Shown in pieces: positions 27,257-37,276 of a DNA stretch of 64,000 nucleotides. The position numbers and the translations under genes are program-made. The stretch's first letter is position 1; every line of letters starts with the position of its first letter. Under the pieces are notes generated by a model. It did not search any database. It was not told the origin of the DNA and was given only the letters and a program-made list of their open reading frames with translations. Source of the stretch: Bacteroidota bacterium (GTDB taxonomy: Bacteria; Bacteroidota; Bacteroidia; NS11-12g; UBA9320); contig CANIKO010000006.1 of the NCBI GenBank assembly GCA_947468275.1, positions 62,001 to 126,000 on the forward strand, in the 5' to 3' direction.

Positions 27257-27289
27257 TTGATGGCTCAATTATATTTTCACGTAAGTTTG
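27257..27289 (+). promoter_or_regulatory. Promoter TTG-N22-TAAGTTTG
   Basis: TTG at 27257-27259 and a perfect -7 box TAAGTTTG at 27282-27289, 14 bases before the VOC gene ATG. Confidence 0.6.
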
Positions 27290-27303
27290 CCAAAAAAAAA
27301 TTT

Positions 27304-27720
27304 ATGACAAATGAAATTTGGATAAACTTACCCGTTAGAGACATTAATAAATCTGTTGCTTTTTTTACCCATCTTGGGTTTTCCTTAAATCCAAATCACG
27401 GACAAAGTGACGAATCCGCTTCTTTTGTCATTGGAAATAAAAATGTTGTAATCATGCTTTTTGAAGAGCCAACCTTTGCTAAATTTTCGAGAAATGAAAT
27501 TTCTGATGTAACCAAAGGCACAGAGGTTTTATTTTCGATTGATGCTGAAAGCAAGGAGGAAATAGATGAAATGGCAAAAAAAGTGGAACAAGCCGGAGGA
27601 ATAATTTATGGTGGACCTACGGAAAATTACGGATGGTTGTATGGATGTGGCTTTCTTGATTTGGATGGGCATCGTTGGAATTTGTTGTATATGGATATGA
27701 GTAAAATGCCTCAGCCTTAA
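27304..27720 (+). CDS. VOC (glyoxalase/bleomycin-resistance fold) family protein
   Basis: A 138-residue cytoplasmic protein of the vicinal oxygen chelate fold. WINLPVRDINKSVAFFTHLGF is the typical first beta-alpha unit, NKNVVIMLFEEPTFAKF the mid part, and GGPTENYGWLYGCGFLDLDGHRW the final metal-proximal strand. The family includes glyoxalases, dioxygenases and antibiotic-binding proteins; this subgroup, with LDLDGHRW, is usually annotated as glyoxalase/bleomycin resistance without known substrate. It has its own promoter and terminates near the convergent DUF3109 gene (14 bp). Confidence 0.88.
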   Translation: MTNEIWINLPVRDINKSVAFFTHLGFSLNPNHGQSDESASFVIGNKNVVIMLFEEPTFAKFSRNEISDVTKGTEVLFSIDAESKEEIDEMAKKVEQAGGIIYGGPTENYGWLYGCGFLDLDGHRWNLLYMDMSKMPQP

Positions 27721-27734
27721 TTGAAGAATAAATC

Positions 27735-28310
27735 TTACTGATTTCCCTTCCAATCCTCCGCCACACTCTCCAATACCTCATACCATTCGGCACCCATTTT
27801 TCGAACCAATGGCTCTTTAAGAAATTGATAAACCGGAAAATTAAGTTCCTCGCCTAGACTGCAAGCCGGGCTACAAATATCCCATTTGTCATAATTGAGC
27901 ACGGTATAATCGCCATAATGGGCAGCACGTATAGGGTAAAGGTGACACGACATGGGCTTTTTAAAATCTGTTTTTCCAGCTTTATGCGCTTTTTCAATAG
28001 CACATTGGGTAATACCTTTTTCAAAAATCACAAATACACAGGCTCCCCCTTCGCGGCAAGTGGTTATCAATTCACCATCATCGGGATCTATTTCATGAAA
28101 GCCATTTTTGCTTAATAAATCCAAACCAGCCGCATCCATAAAGGGCTTTATTGCCTCTATATTATTTTGAATAATAACAATTTCTTCCCCCACCAAAGGA
28201 GCTCCCCTATCACCCGATACACAACATTGTCCCTTGCATTTTTCCAAATGACAAACAAAATTTTTTTCAAATATATCCTCCGATACGAGGGCTTCGCCAA
28301 TTATGAGCAT
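27735..28310 (-). CDS. DUF3109 family cysteine-rich protein
   Basis: A 191-residue cytoplasmic protein. It has a cysteine pattern FVCHLEKCKGQCCVSGDRGA near the start, TTCREGGACVF in the middle, then QCAIE, MSCHLYPIR and DICSPACSLG, which together match DUF3109, related to the YkgJ zinc/iron-binding group. The many paired Cys suggest a metal site or Fe-S cluster. No function is established. It lies downstream of purK-purE on the same strand with a 65-bp gap, but a link to purine synthesis is not implied. Confidence 0.88.
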   Translation of the reverse strand: MLIIGEALVSEDIFEKNFVCHLEKCKGQCCVSGDRGAPLVGEEIVIIQNNIEAIKPFMDAAGLDLLSKNGFHEIDPDDGELITTCREGGACVFVIFEKGITQCAIEKAHKAGKTDFKKPMSCHLYPIRAAHYGDYTVLNYDKWDICSPACSLGEELNFPVYQFLKEPLVRKMGAEWYEVLESVAEDWKGNQ

Positions 28311-28375
28311 TAATTCGTAATGTTAAGATTAAAAGGTAAAACGCAGTTTTAATAACTTAATAACCAATAACTAAC

Positions 28376-28885
28376 CTACAACTCCTTCAAATACTCCGCA
28401 AATCCTTCTCTTTCCAATCGTAATGCCTTTACTTCAACTTCCTCCATCATTGATTTTTTATAGTCAATCATTTTGTTTGTCAGATCCGTATTGGCCGTTG
28501 CTAAAATTTGAATCGCTAATAAACCGGCATTTTTTGCACCGTTAATTGCCACTGTGGCCACAGGAACACCTGGAGGCATTTGAACAATTGACAATAAAGA
28601 ATCTTCTCCGTTAAGATTACTTGATTTTACAGGAACACCTATTACAGGAAGATGAGTAAGTGATGCCACCATACCTGGCAAATGCGCTGCTCCGCCGGCT
28701 CCAGCTATTATAACTTTTATACCTTTAGTATGTGCATTGGTGGCATAATCATACATTCGCTTAGGAGTTCTATGGGCTGAAACTACAGTTAAATCATAGC
28801 TTACACCAAAGTGTTCCAAAACCAAAGCGGCTTCTTTCATTACTGGAAGGTCGCTATCGCTACCCATTATTATTGCTACATTCAT
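28376..28885 (-). CDS. purE: 5-(carboxyamino)imidazole ribonucleotide mutase PurE
   Basis: A 169-residue class I PurE, which moves the carboxylate of N5-CAIR to give CAIR in purine synthesis. Motifs [24 protein letters not shown] and [25 protein letters not shown] hold the CAIR-binding Ser, Asp and His. Its ATG overlaps the purK stop by 4 bases (ATGA type), so the two enzymes of this step are translationally coupled. The length is normal. Confidence 0.97.
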   Translation of the reverse strand: MNVAIIMGSDSDLPVMKEAALVLEHFGVSYDLTVVSAHRTPKRMYDYATNAHTKGIKVIIAGAGGAAHLPGMVASLTHLPVIGVPVKSSNLNGEDSLLSIVQMPPGVPVATVAINGAKNAGLLAIQILATANTDLTNKMIDYKKSMMEEVEVKALRLEREGFAEYLKEL

Positions 28886-30033
28886 TTCGAGGATATTTTT
28901 AATGTTTCTTTTATTTCTAATGCTTTTTTTATGGCTTCGTCCACAGTAGCTGCCAACACTGTATAATGTCCCATTTTTCGTCCAGGACGAGTTTCATTCT
29001 TTTTATATAAATGCAAATAAAAACCAGGTATTTGCATGGCTGTCTCTAATCCTTCTAATTTATAATCGCCGGTAATATTATCCGGTCCTATAAGGTTTAC
29101 CATTGCGGCAGGCATTATTAAATCGGTATTTCCTAAAGGCAAATTTAATAAAATGCGGTTGAGTTGCTCATATTGTGAAGTAATGCTCGCTTCAATAGTA
29201 TGGTGTCCAGAATTATGAGGTCGCGGAGCTATTTCATTTATTAAAACTTGTCCATCAGGAGTAATAAATAATTCAACAGCAAAAACACCTTTTCCATTTA
29301 AGGCTTTTATGGCAGATACCGATATTTTTGAAGCTTTTTTTTCGGAATTACCATCCAAATTTCCAGGAGAAAACAAAAGGTCAACCAAATTAAGTTTTGG
29401 GTCAAAATCCATTTCTATACTTGGCCATGTTACCGTTTCCTGGCCATTACTTGCTACCAAAATAGCTATTTCGCGACAGCCTGAAATAAACTCTTCAATA
29501 ATGCACGGCTCATCAAAAGGTATTATCCCGGCTTCAATATCTTTTTTGTTACATATAGAAACGCCTTTGCCATCATATCCGCCTTTACAAAGTTTTGCTA
29601 CTATTTTATCACCTTCAAACTGATTTAAAACGTTACACCAGTCTTCCTTTTTTTCAACTAATCTATATTTAGCCGTTGGTAAATCATTGTCACTGTAAAA
29701 TTGTTTTTGTAATCCCTTGTCTTGAATAATCCTAAGAACGGAAGGAGATGGAATTATCGTTTTGCCTTGGCACTCCAACTCTAACAATACCTCTGTATTA
29801 ACATGCTCAATTTCATAGGTAATAACATCACTTATCTTAGCTAATTCCTTAATAGCCTCACCATCTTTTAGTCCAGCATTGATAAAGGTATTTGCATAAA
29901 ATCTACAGGAAGCATTAGGGTCAGGGTCTATTACATTGTATTGTAGGTTCCAAGGCATGCCACTTTCTATAAGCATTTTACCTAATTGCCCGCCTCCTAT
30001 GATTCCTATTATGGGATGAAATGGTTGTTTCAT
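28882..30033 (-). CDS. purK: N5-carboxyaminoimidazole ribonucleotide synthase PurK
   Basis: A 383-residue ATP-grasp enzyme that makes N5-CAIR from AIR, bicarbonate and ATP; the next gene, purE, uses its product. It starts with [19 protein letters not shown], the PurK N-terminal nucleotide fold. ATP-grasp elements include [30 protein letters not shown] and [20 protein letters not shown], followed by [14 protein letters not shown], which is diagnostic for PurK. It is the first gene of a two-gene operon with a -7 box at 30044-30051. Confidence 0.97.
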   Translation of the reverse strand: MKQPFHPIIGIIGGGQLGKMLIESGMPWNLQYNVIDPDPNASCRFYANTFINAGLKDGEAIKELAKISDVITYEIEHVNTEVLLELECQGKTIIPSPSVLRIIQDKGLQKQFYSDNDLPTAKYRLVEKKEDWCNVLNQFEGDKIVAKLCKGGYDGKGVSICNKKDIEAGIIPFDEPCIIEEFISGCREIAILVASNGQETVTWPSIEMDFDPKLNLVDLLFSPGNLDGNSEKKASKISVSAIKALNGKGVFAVELFITPDGQVLINEIAPRPHNSGHHTIEASITSQYEQLNRILLNLPLGNTDLIMPAAMVNLIGPDNITGDYKLEGLETAMQIPGFYLHLYKKNETRPGRKMGHYTVLAATVDEAIKKALEIKETLKISSK

Positions 30034-30043
30034 GTTATGGGTG

Positions 30044-30051
30044 CAAAGTTA
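30044..30051 (-). promoter_or_regulatory. purKE promoter -7 element TAACTTTG
   Basis: Perfect TAnnTTTG match on the minus strand, 10 bases before the purK ATG. No purine-riboswitch-like structure fits in such a short leader. Confidence 0.6.
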
Positions 30052-30164
30052 ATTTATTATCTAAAGTATTTAAGTCCTGAAAGGTTTTAAAACACGTTAA
30101 GACTTAATAGCAAGTTGCTTATTAAATTTTTAACAACGTAATTTGACCTTTTATACTCCCACAT

Positions 30165-32666
30165 ATGATCAGAAGCACACTTATACTCTTAATTTTTAGT
30201 ATTACATCAAAATTTAGTTTCAGCCAATGTGCCATTGAGCCGTGGTCATTGCAAAAACGAATTGACTTATCCTCGTTGGTAATTGAAGGGAAAGTTATTG
30301 ACCAATATCCATTTCGAGAAGTTGGTAAAAATGCTATATATACCGCTTCAGTTATTGAGGTGTATAAAGTTTTTAAAGGACAAGTAAATAGCCCTTATAC
30401 TATTGAAATTATCACATTTGGTGGACAAATAGGATTAGAGAAACACCATGCCAGCCCTGAATTAGAATTACAAAAAGAGGCAGTTGGCATATTTTTGCTA
30501 AATACCAACCAATTGGATGTTCCTGATTTTATAAAAAATAATAGCCGTGCTAAATATCAAGGAACAGCCAGTGTTCAATCAATAATTACATATGATTTGG
30601 ACGAAAATAAAGCATATGATATTTCAAATTCAATTAATGGGATTTCTACAACACTTTATGAAACGATTCAAACGTTAACTAAACAAAAATTTACGCAAGT
30701 AAAATCATTTGGATACAATCCTGAACGATTAAAATACAGACCCGTTAGTTCACCTGTAGTGACGGACTTTACTCCCAGCAGCGCCAATGCAGGAACAGGA
30801 GATATTATTACTATTAATGGCATTTATTTTGGCACTACTCGCGGCAATGGTAGGGTTGAGTTTTTGGACGCAAATTATGGAACAGGACAAAGAATTAAAA
30901 CACCTTATGCGGCAGATTATATAGTTTGGAATGATACTCAGATAAAAGTAAGAATACCAAGCAGAGCAGGAACAGGAACTGTAAAAGTAGCTACCAACGA
31001 TAGCGGTTCGTCTACAAGTTTTACAAGTTTTAAAGTTAATTTTTCTCACCTCAATGCTAGCTATACTCCGAGCGGCGGCTCTGAACAATATTATACCACC
31101 GACCACAATAATGATAATAATAAAGGAGGGTATACCTTTCAAATGAACAACCGTTTTAAGGCTAATAATAATATGGTAAATTCTTTTTTAAGATCTCTGG
31201 AAACATGGCGTTGCGGGACTTTAATAAACTGGGAAGTTGGAAGGGATACTACCATAAAAGTAACTGCCGGTGATCAAGTAAATATTGTTAGACCAACAAA
31301 ATATACCGATAGTCGTTTAGCTGTTTGTTATAGCTACTGGCAAGGTTGCTATATTAGTGGAACCAATATGGAATGGTATGTAAGTGAATTGGACATAGAA
31401 GCCGACAGTACAAGAAACTGGTATTATGGAACAGGAACCCCAGGGGGGGCACAATATGATTTCCAATCCGTTCTTACTCACGAATTAGGACATGGACATC
31501 AACTGGGACATGTTATTGCATCCTCCGAAATGATGCATTATTCGATTAGCAATGGACAAAAAAAATCATCTTTAAGCACCAATGATCTTAGCGGTGGAAA
31601 TTATGTAATGGGAAAAAGTGTAAAGTCAAACACTTGTTCGGGTGGATCTATGAAAGCCCTCACAACTAAAAATTGCGGATACACAAAACCATTTTCAGGG
31701 TTTAAAGCAGATAACACAGTCATTTGCCCGAATAGCAATATAATATTTACAGATACATCCGCAGGAATTGTAAAAACCTATTTATGGAATTTCGGCAAAG
31801 ATGCCACTCCTTCCACAGCCAATACCCAAGGACCCCATACTGTTAAATACAGTACCGATGGCTCAAAAATTATTAAATTTTTCACCACCAATGATTTTGG
31901 CACAGATTCAACGATAAAAAATAATTATGTAACTGTATTACCCTCCAAGCCCATTGCTCCAGTTAACTTGACCTATGAAGATACAGCATGTCTAGCATTA
32001 GCAGTTTTAAAGGTAGATAGTTTTTCAGGACCAAATACATTAAGTTGGCAATTGCCAGCCGAAGCGAGTGTATTGGGAAGTACAAAATATACGACTACTA
32101 TAAGTTGGACAAGCGCCGGGGGGCCCTATAAATTTTTGGCAAGGACAGTGAACCTTTGTGGAAGCAGTGACTCCTTGGTGGGTAAGGTTTTAGTTTTAAA
32201 TAATCCAACTAGTTCGTTCACAGCAGTTGAGAATGGAAGAACTGTAACTTTTACCAATATAAGCCAATTTGCTACTTCCTATAAATGGTATTTTGGCGAT
32301 GGGGATAGCAGCCAGCAAACCAATCCTGTGCACATATATCCGATGGGTAAAGCTTATACTGCCAATTTAAAAGCAATTAATAATTGCAAAAAAACATCAT
32401 TTAATAAAGTGGTAAACCCTTTTCATCCAGCAGGTATTAACACATCAGAAATATTGAACACACTTATTTATCCTAACCCAACCCATGACTTCTTATATCT
32501 ACCTAAGCAAGTGGTTTCCTATACTTTGATGGATGCAAGTGGAAGGGTATTATTGGAAGGAAACGTCAACTGTATAGATTTATCTAATAAAGCAAATGGT
32601 ATTTATTTATTACGCATCATAATAAATAGTGGTGAAAAAACTTTTATCAAAGTTGTAAAAAACTAA
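30165..32666 (+). CDS. Secreted matrixin-like metallopeptidase with T9SS sorting domain
   Basis: An 833-residue protein with signal peptide MIRSTLILLIFSITSKFSFS. Residues 25-170 are a cysteine-poor beta domain I cannot name. Residues 200-295 form an IPT/TIG Ig domain (VTDFTPSSANAGTGDIITING). The zinc site HELGHGHQLGH at 439-449 matches HExxHxxxxxH; SEMMHYS at 454-460 would be the Met-turn. The usual metzincin Gly three residues after the second His is Gln here. Two PKD domains follow (IVKTYLWNFGKDATPS, and YKWYFGDGDSSQQTNP), then a type A sorting domain from YPNPTHDF. Likely secreted and proteolytic. Confidence 0.87.
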   Translation: MIRSTLILLIFSITSKFSFSQCAIEPWSLQKRIDLSSLVIEGKVIDQYPFREVGKNAIYTASVIEVYKVFKGQVNSPYTIEIITFGGQIGLEKHHASPELELQKEAVGIFLLNTNQLDVPDFIKNNSRAKYQGTASVQSIITYDLDENKAYDISNSINGISTTLYETIQTLTKQKFTQVKSFGYNPERLKYRPVSSPVVTDFTPSSANAGTGDIITINGIYFGTTRGNGRVEFLDANYGTGQRIKTPYAADYIVWNDTQIKVRIPSRAGTGTVKVATNDSGSSTSFTSFKVNFSHLNASYTPSGGSEQYYTTDHNNDNNKGGYTFQMNNRFKANNNMVNSFLRSLETWRCGTLINWEVGRDTTIKVTAGDQVNIVRPTKYTDSRLAVCYSYWQGCYISGTNMEWYVSELDIEADSTRNWYYGTGTPGGAQYDFQSVLTHELGHGHQLGHVIASSEMMHYSISNGQKKSSLSTNDLSGGNYVMGKSVKSNTCSGGSMKALTTKNCGYTKPFSGFKADNTVICPNSNIIFTDTSAGIVKTYLWNFGKDATPSTANTQGPHTVKYSTDGSKIIKFFTTNDFGTDSTIKNNYVTVLPSKPIAPVNLTYEDTACLALAVLKVDSFSGPNTLSWQLPAEASVLGSTKYTTTISWTSAGGPYKFLARTVNLCGSSDSLVGKVLVLNNPTSSFTAVENGRTVTFTNISQFATSYKWYFGDGDSSQQTNPVHIYPMGKAYTANLKAINNCKKTSFNKVVNPFHPAGINTSEILNTLIYPNPTHDFLYLPKQVVSYTLMDASGRVLLEGNVNCIDLSNKANGIYLLRIIINSGEKTFIKVVKN

Positions 32667-32971
32667 TCTGATTACAAATCTTATATCCTATCCTTCACTT
32701 TTAATCAAGGCCTAGGCAAATCTATGATTTGATAATGAAAGCCAAATTTCATTCTGCTTTTACTAGCGCAAGGTGGTTATCAGCAATGGAATAAACGAAA
32801 CATTTTCAGTTTTTGTTTGCAGTTTTTTTATATTAAAGCAGTTAACGGATGAATTTTTAACTTTAACCAGGTTTTGCCTTAAGTTAAAATACTAACCAAT
32901 GCCGATGGATGGACTAATATTAGAACCAACAAAAAACTATATGGCTAATAAATAGATTCAATTATTAATTC
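32667..32971. other. Non-coding gap between convergent genes
   Basis: A 305-bp gap after the metallopeptidase and before the menE stop. No credible ORF is present. The only structure I see is TTTTAACTT (32855-32863) pairing with AAGTTAAAA (32881-32889), a weak AT stem that might end transcription. Confidence 0.4.
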
Positions 32972-34054
32972 TTAAGGAATAACGCGTAATATAATATTGC
33001 GCAATTCTAATCGGTCTATTTTACCACCTTCATTTAAAGGTATAGATTCTATTTTTACAATCCTTTTAGGTAACTCGTAGTTCTTTAGAATTGGTCTTAG
33101 AACTTCGAAAATTTCAGAATCAGAATGAAGGTTATTAATAAATATTAACACTATCTCTTCACCCCATTTATCATTAGGTATTGAGGTAATAGCCAAATTA
33201 ATATCCCAATTATTTTTATTTAGAATATTTTTTATCTTAATTTCTAATTGTTCAGGAAACACCTTGAATCCTCCGGTATTAATTAAAAAATCAGCTCTTC
33301 CTAGGAAATCAAAACTACCATTAGGGTATAATTTTACAACATCATTAGTATCTACCCATTCATTGCCTGTTTGATACGCTTTAATGGAAAGCAAACCATT
33401 TGAATTGGTCTTTAATTCAACAAAGGGATTGGGTTTAAATGACGCCCAAGCATTATTATTTAGTTTTTTTAAAGCAATATGACTGCACGTTTCGGTCATT
33501 CCATAGGTATGGAAAACATTTGGCCTCAAAGTTTGAATTCCTAACAAAAGCTGATTATTAATATCTGCCCCTCCTAAAAGTATATTTTTAAAACGATTTA
33601 ACTTTACAACGCTTTCAGGTGATTCAAGTATAATTTTTAATTGTGATGGAACCAATGAAACAAACGAAAATAAATGATCAATATCAATTTCTGCCATTGG
33701 ATCAGATTTAGGTTCTATAATTTGAATATCAAAATCTGCGATTAATGCTCTAATAATCATCATTAATCCTCCTATTTTATAGATAGGTAAGCAACATAAA
33801 ACCTTTTCATTCCAAAGATTTAACAAATTGATGGTTTGCAAGGCACTTACTTCCAGCCATTCACGTTTCAAGATTATATTTTTAGTTTCCCCAGTTGACC
33901 CAGAAGTGGATATTTCAAACTCCTTTACTCCTAAAATCCATATCCTAAATAACTTTAAAATATGCTTATTTAGAGGGTAATTCTCATCCATAATATGGCT
34001 ATTTGTCGAAATATTTTTCAATTCATATCTAATATTATTAATTATTATCGTCAT
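32972..34054 (-). CDS. menE: O-succinylbenzoate-CoA ligase-like AMP-binding enzyme
   Basis: A 360-residue adenylate-forming enzyme. The ATP loop is ISTSGSTGETKNIILKR, the central motif HTYGMTETCSHIALKKL, then FLGRADFLINTGGFKVFPEQ with the hinge, and the final catalytic lysine in LNEGGKIDRLEL. The compact length and these motifs fit Bacteroidota MenE, which activates O-succinylbenzoate for menaquinone synthesis. No other men gene is adjacent, so the assignment rests on sequence only; another small acyl-CoA ligase is possible. Confidence 0.82.
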   Translation of the reverse strand: MTIIINNIRYELKNISTNSHIMDENYPLNKHILKLFRIWILGVKEFEISTSGSTGETKNIILKREWLEVSALQTINLLNLWNEKVLCCLPIYKIGGLMMIIRALIADFDIQIIEPKSDPMAEIDIDHLFSFVSLVPSQLKIILESPESVVKLNRFKNILLGGADINNQLLLGIQTLRPNVFHTYGMTETCSHIALKKLNNNAWASFKPNPFVELKTNSNGLLSIKAYQTGNEWVDTNDVVKLYPNGSFDFLGRADFLINTGGFKVFPEQLEIKIKNILNKNNWDINLAITSIPNDKWGEEIVLIFINNLHSDSEIFEVLRPILKNYELPKRIVKIESIPLNEGGKIDRLELRNIILRVIP

Positions 34055-34175
34055 ATTACATTCATATTCAGAACACTATACTGTTATTTTTTAAAATTGA
34101 AAATATTTTTCTAAAAATTTCTTTTTATTAAAATTAGAACTAATATTGCTACTCAAAATAGATATATTTAAATTT

Positions 34176-35243
34176 ATGAACAAAAAGTTACTTCTGTCCA
34201 TTTTCACTTTATTAGTGATATTAAGTTCAAACCAAACACAAGCGCAAAATTACGCTCATCGATTGGGAATTGAAGCATATGGTGGTATAAATGAATATGG
34301 TGGCGATAGAGGAACTCGCTACTTTTTTGCCTCAAAGCCCACCTACCAAGGCGGTGGCGGAGCAATAAGCTATTACCTCACCCCATCTTTTGATGGATTA
34401 TTAGGTGTTGATGTTGGTGACATTGGTCATATTGATGGGTCTTTTGAAGTAGAAGGATTTAGAGCTCATATATTAAGTGTTATGCCAGGTGTGAGATATA
34501 AATTTGCTAATAATAAAATATTAAGCGAACAATCTAAACTTAAACCATACTTGCAAGGTAGCTGGGGAGTGATCAATTATACAACGCACATTAGAAATGC
34601 CCCAAGTCCTGCTAGGCCTAAAAGAGATTTCAGCCGTTCTGCTGTGCAATGGGCGGTTGGAGCTGGAGTTAAATATTCTATTACCGAATCATTTGATGTA
34701 ATGGCTCAAATCTTGTATAATTATATGTATGACGATAATATAGATGGATTACCATACGATCCGTTTGTGCATACCCGTCATCAATTAATGGATGCTTATT
34801 TAACCCATCGTATTGGTATCGCTTACAACTTTGGAAAGGGAACCGGTTATGTTCCTGGTCCTGAAGATAATGATGTTCCTAAAGAGGTTAGAACCAAATT
34901 GGATTTATTTTCAAAGCAAATACAGTTCGAAACTGGAAAATCGACTATTACTCCAGACTCATATGCTGCTTTAGATTCTGTGGTTATGATAATGTTAGCT
35001 TATCCAACTGTTAACGCTTTCATTGAAGGCCATACTGATAATGTTGGTGTTGAAGAGGAAAATTTAGCTCTTTCTCAACAAAGAGCGGATGCTGTAATGA
35101 AATATCTTACAGATAAAAAAGTGGATTCTGCTAGACTTACAGCTCAAGGTTTTGGACAAACTCAACCTATAAGCACTAATAAAACAGAAGAAGGAAGAGC
35201 ATTAAACAGAAGATGTGTTGTAAAAGCATATATTAAGAAATAA
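34176..35243 (+). CDS. OmpA family outer-membrane protein
   Basis: A 355-residue protein starting at the ATG at 34176 (MNKKLLLSIFTLLVILSSNQ), which gives a proper signal peptide; the longer frame adds ten residues in front. Residues 22-225 are a beta-barrel-like domain (HRLGIEAYGGINEYGGDRGT, YYLTPSFDGLLGVDVGD). Residues 245-355 are an OmpA-type peptidoglycan-binding domain: IQFETGKSTITPDSYAALDS, IEGHTDNVG, LSQQRADAVMKYL and ALNRRCVV, with the Asp and Arg that bind diaminopimelate. It should tie the outer membrane to the wall. A terminator follows. Confidence 0.93.
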   Translation: MNKKLLLSIFTLLVILSSNQTQAQNYAHRLGIEAYGGINEYGGDRGTRYFFASKPTYQGGGGAISYYLTPSFDGLLGVDVGDIGHIDGSFEVEGFRAHILSVMPGVRYKFANNKILSEQSKLKPYLQGSWGVINYTTHIRNAPSPARPKRDFSRSAVQWAVGAGVKYSITESFDVMAQILYNYMYDDNIDGLPYDPFVHTRHQLMDAYLTHRIGIAYNFGKGTGYVPGPEDNDVPKEVRTKLDLFSKQIQFETGKSTITPDSYAALDSVVMIMLAYPTVNAFIEGHTDNVGVEEENLALSQQRADAVMKYLTDKKVDSARLTAQGFGQTQPISTNKTEEGRALNRRCVVKAYIKK

Positions 35244-35263
35244 AATTTAAATCATAACATTTT

Positions 35264-35298
35264 AAGGTCTGTTCTGTTAATATGGAACAGGCCTTTTT
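35264..35298 (+). terminator. Intrinsic terminator
   Basis: AAGGTCTGTTC and GAACAGGCCTT form an 11-bp stem (one G-T) around a short AT-rich loop, followed by T. It ends transcription of the OmpA family gene. Confidence 0.88.
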
Positions 35299-35319
35299 AT
35301 TTAATATTATTTGAGAATC

Positions 35320-36339
35320 ATGAATTATAAATTATTAGGAAAATCAGGATTAAAAGTTTCAGAATTATGTTTGGGAACCATGGGCTTTGGTGAAGATTGG
35401 AAATGGGGGGCAGATTATGATACGAGTAAAAAAATATTTGATACTTTTTCAGATAACGGGGGTAATTTTATTGATACGGCCAATCTATATACCAACGGTA
35501 CCAGTGAAAAATATTTAGCAAACTTTCTAGCATCTCAAAGAGACCACTATGTATTAGCGACGAAATATACATTGAGTGACACTCGATCAAACGTTAATGT
35601 AAATGGGGCAGGTAATAACCGCAAAAACATGATGCGAAGTGTGGAGCAAAGTCTTAAGCGGCTGAATACTGATTTTATTGATCTGTTTTATCTACATGCT
35701 TGGGATAGTCTTACTCCTATTGACGAAGTTATGAGAGGGCTAGATGATTTGGTAACTCAAGGAAAAGTAAATTACATAGCTCTTTCAGACACTCCGGCTT
35801 GGGTCGTAGCTTCAGCACAAACTATGTCTGAATTAATGGGTTGGAATAAATTGGTAGCATTACAAGTAGAGTATAGTTTAATGCAACGCACCCCTGAACG
35901 TGACCTAATTCCAATGGCCAAGCATTTTGGACTTAGCATTACGCCTTGGGCGCCTTTAGCTGGCGGTGCACTAACTGGTAAGTATCTAAAAGGAGAAAAA
36001 GGCAGACTTCCAGAAACTAGTCAAAGATTAAATGAAAGAAATACAGCAATTGTTAACACAGTAATAGATATTGCAAACGAAATTGGCACAAAACCTTCCA
36101 GCGTGGCGTTAAAATGGGTAATTCAAAAGAATTTTAGTTGTATACCAATAGTTGGGGCAACTAAGGTTTCGCAAATTGAAGAAAATTTAGAGTGCTTATC
36201 AATTAATTTAACAGATAAACATATTGATTTACTTAATAAAATCAGTGTAATTGAACTTGGGTTTCCTCACGATTTTTTGTTAGCTGAAGGAACACGCGAA
36301 GTAATTTATGGTGGCTTTGATAAGAATATTAATAGTTAA
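35320..36339 (+). CDS. Aldo/keto reductase
   Basis: A 339-residue NADPH-dependent oxidoreductase of the AKR fold. I take the ATG at 35320 (MNYKLLGKSGLKVSELCLGT); the TTG three codons upstream is less likely. The catalytic tetrad is visible as Asp in FIDTANLY, Tyr in the same motif, Lys in VLATKYTL and His in FYLHAWD. NADP contacts lie in IPIVGATKVSQIEENL. The size and pattern suggest the YajO/Tas-like branch. Substrate unknown. It overlaps the convergent panC stop by 4 bases. Confidence 0.92.
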   Translation: MNYKLLGKSGLKVSELCLGTMGFGEDWKWGADYDTSKKIFDTFSDNGGNFIDTANLYTNGTSEKYLANFLASQRDHYVLATKYTLSDTRSNVNVNGAGNNRKNMMRSVEQSLKRLNTDFIDLFYLHAWDSLTPIDEVMRGLDDLVTQGKVNYIALSDTPAWVVASAQTMSELMGWNKLVALQVEYSLMQRTPERDLIPMAKHFGLSITPWAPLAGGALTGKYLKGEKGRLPETSQRLNERNTAIVNTVIDIANEIGTKPSSVALKWVIQKNFSCIPIVGATKVSQIEENLECLSINLTDKHIDLLNKISVIELGFPHDFLLAEGTREVIYGGFDKNINS

Positions 36340-37178
36340 ATATAGATATTATCTAATAACCTAACTCCAAAATAATTAACAACTACCAAAGCTAATGAAC
36401 TATTCTCAGTAGTTAAAGATTCTTCAGGTAAAAGCGTTTGCGGATTTACAATAGTTAAATAATCAATTTGCACTCCTTCCTCTTTCAAAAGTACATTTTC
36501 GGCCTTTATTAGCGCATCTTTTATTGTCAAAACCTTAACATCCTCCTTTAATTGCAATAACATATTATAAATAAAAGAGGCGTGTTCTCTTTGCTCGTTA
36601 TTGAGTCTTATATTTCTAGAACTCATAGCTAATCCATTCTCGTCTCTAAGAATATTACAAACTGCTACCTCCGTTGGAATATTAAATTGTTTAACTATTT
36701 CTTTTATAACCAAGGTTTGCTGATAATCCTTTTGGCCAAAATATGCTATATCCGGCTTCACACAATCAAAAAGCCGTTTTACAACCAGCGCAACCCCCTT
36801 AAAATGCCCTGGTCTTATCAAGCCTTCCAATACATTATCCAATCCATAAAGATTAATTTCAGGTTCAATATAGGTCTCAGGATATATATCTTCGTAATTT
36901 GGCAAGAAAATTATATCAGTTCCAACCTCTGTCAATAGTTTTAAATCATTTTCAATTGGTTTTGGATAATTTTCAAGATCATTAGAATTATTAAATTGTT
37001 TGGGATTTATAAAAATACTGCAAACCGTTGTATCATTTTCTATTTTGCTGCGTTCTATCAATGAAATATGCCCACCATGTAGAGCTCCCATAGTGGCAAC
37101 AAATCCAATTTTTTTATTATCAACCCTAGACTTTAGTAATAAATTTTCAAGGTCAACAGGGGATTTTATTACAATCAT
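36336..37178 (-). CDS. panC: Pantothenate synthetase PanC
   Basis: A 280-residue ligase that joins pantoate and beta-alanine using ATP to make pantothenate for coenzyme A. The motif VATMGALHGGHISLIERSK holds the HIGH-type nucleotide site, with SIFINPKQFNNSNDLENYPK, ERRNIRL-like AMSSRNIRLN and YFGQKDYQQ as family marks. It is divergent from the glycogen-synthase-like gene, an arrangement I recall from other Bacteroidota. panD is also in the window but distant (56759). Confidence 0.96.
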   Translation of the reverse strand: MIVIKSPVDLENLLLKSRVDNKKIGFVATMGALHGGHISLIERSKIENDTTVCSIFINPKQFNNSNDLENYPKPIENDLKLLTEVGTDIIFLPNYEDIYPETYIEPEINLYGLDNVLEGLIRPGHFKGVALVVKRLFDCVKPDIAYFGQKDYQQTLVIKEIVKQFNIPTEVAVCNILRDENGLAMSSRNIRLNNEQREHASFIYNMLLQLKEDVKVLTIKDALIKAENVLLKEEGVQIDYLTIVNPQTLLPEESLTTENSSLALVVVNYFGVRLLDNIYI

Positions 37179-37239
37179 AATAGTAAAAAATAATTATAAA
37201 ACAAGTGCTTTTGTTTAAAATAATGCCGAAAATATGCTA

Positions 37240-37247
37240 TAAATTTG
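37240..37247 (+). promoter_or_regulatory. Promoter -7 element TAAATTTG
   Basis: Perfect TAnnTTTG match 29 bases before the ATG at 37277. Confidence 0.55.
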
Positions 37248-37276
37248 TATAACCTTTAAAAATTTATAAATCCAAC

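Noticed and set aside
27110-27307. 65-aa ORF at the end of the 820-aa gene
   Set aside because: It overlaps the coding end, runs through the terminator and the next promoter, and has no signal or motif.
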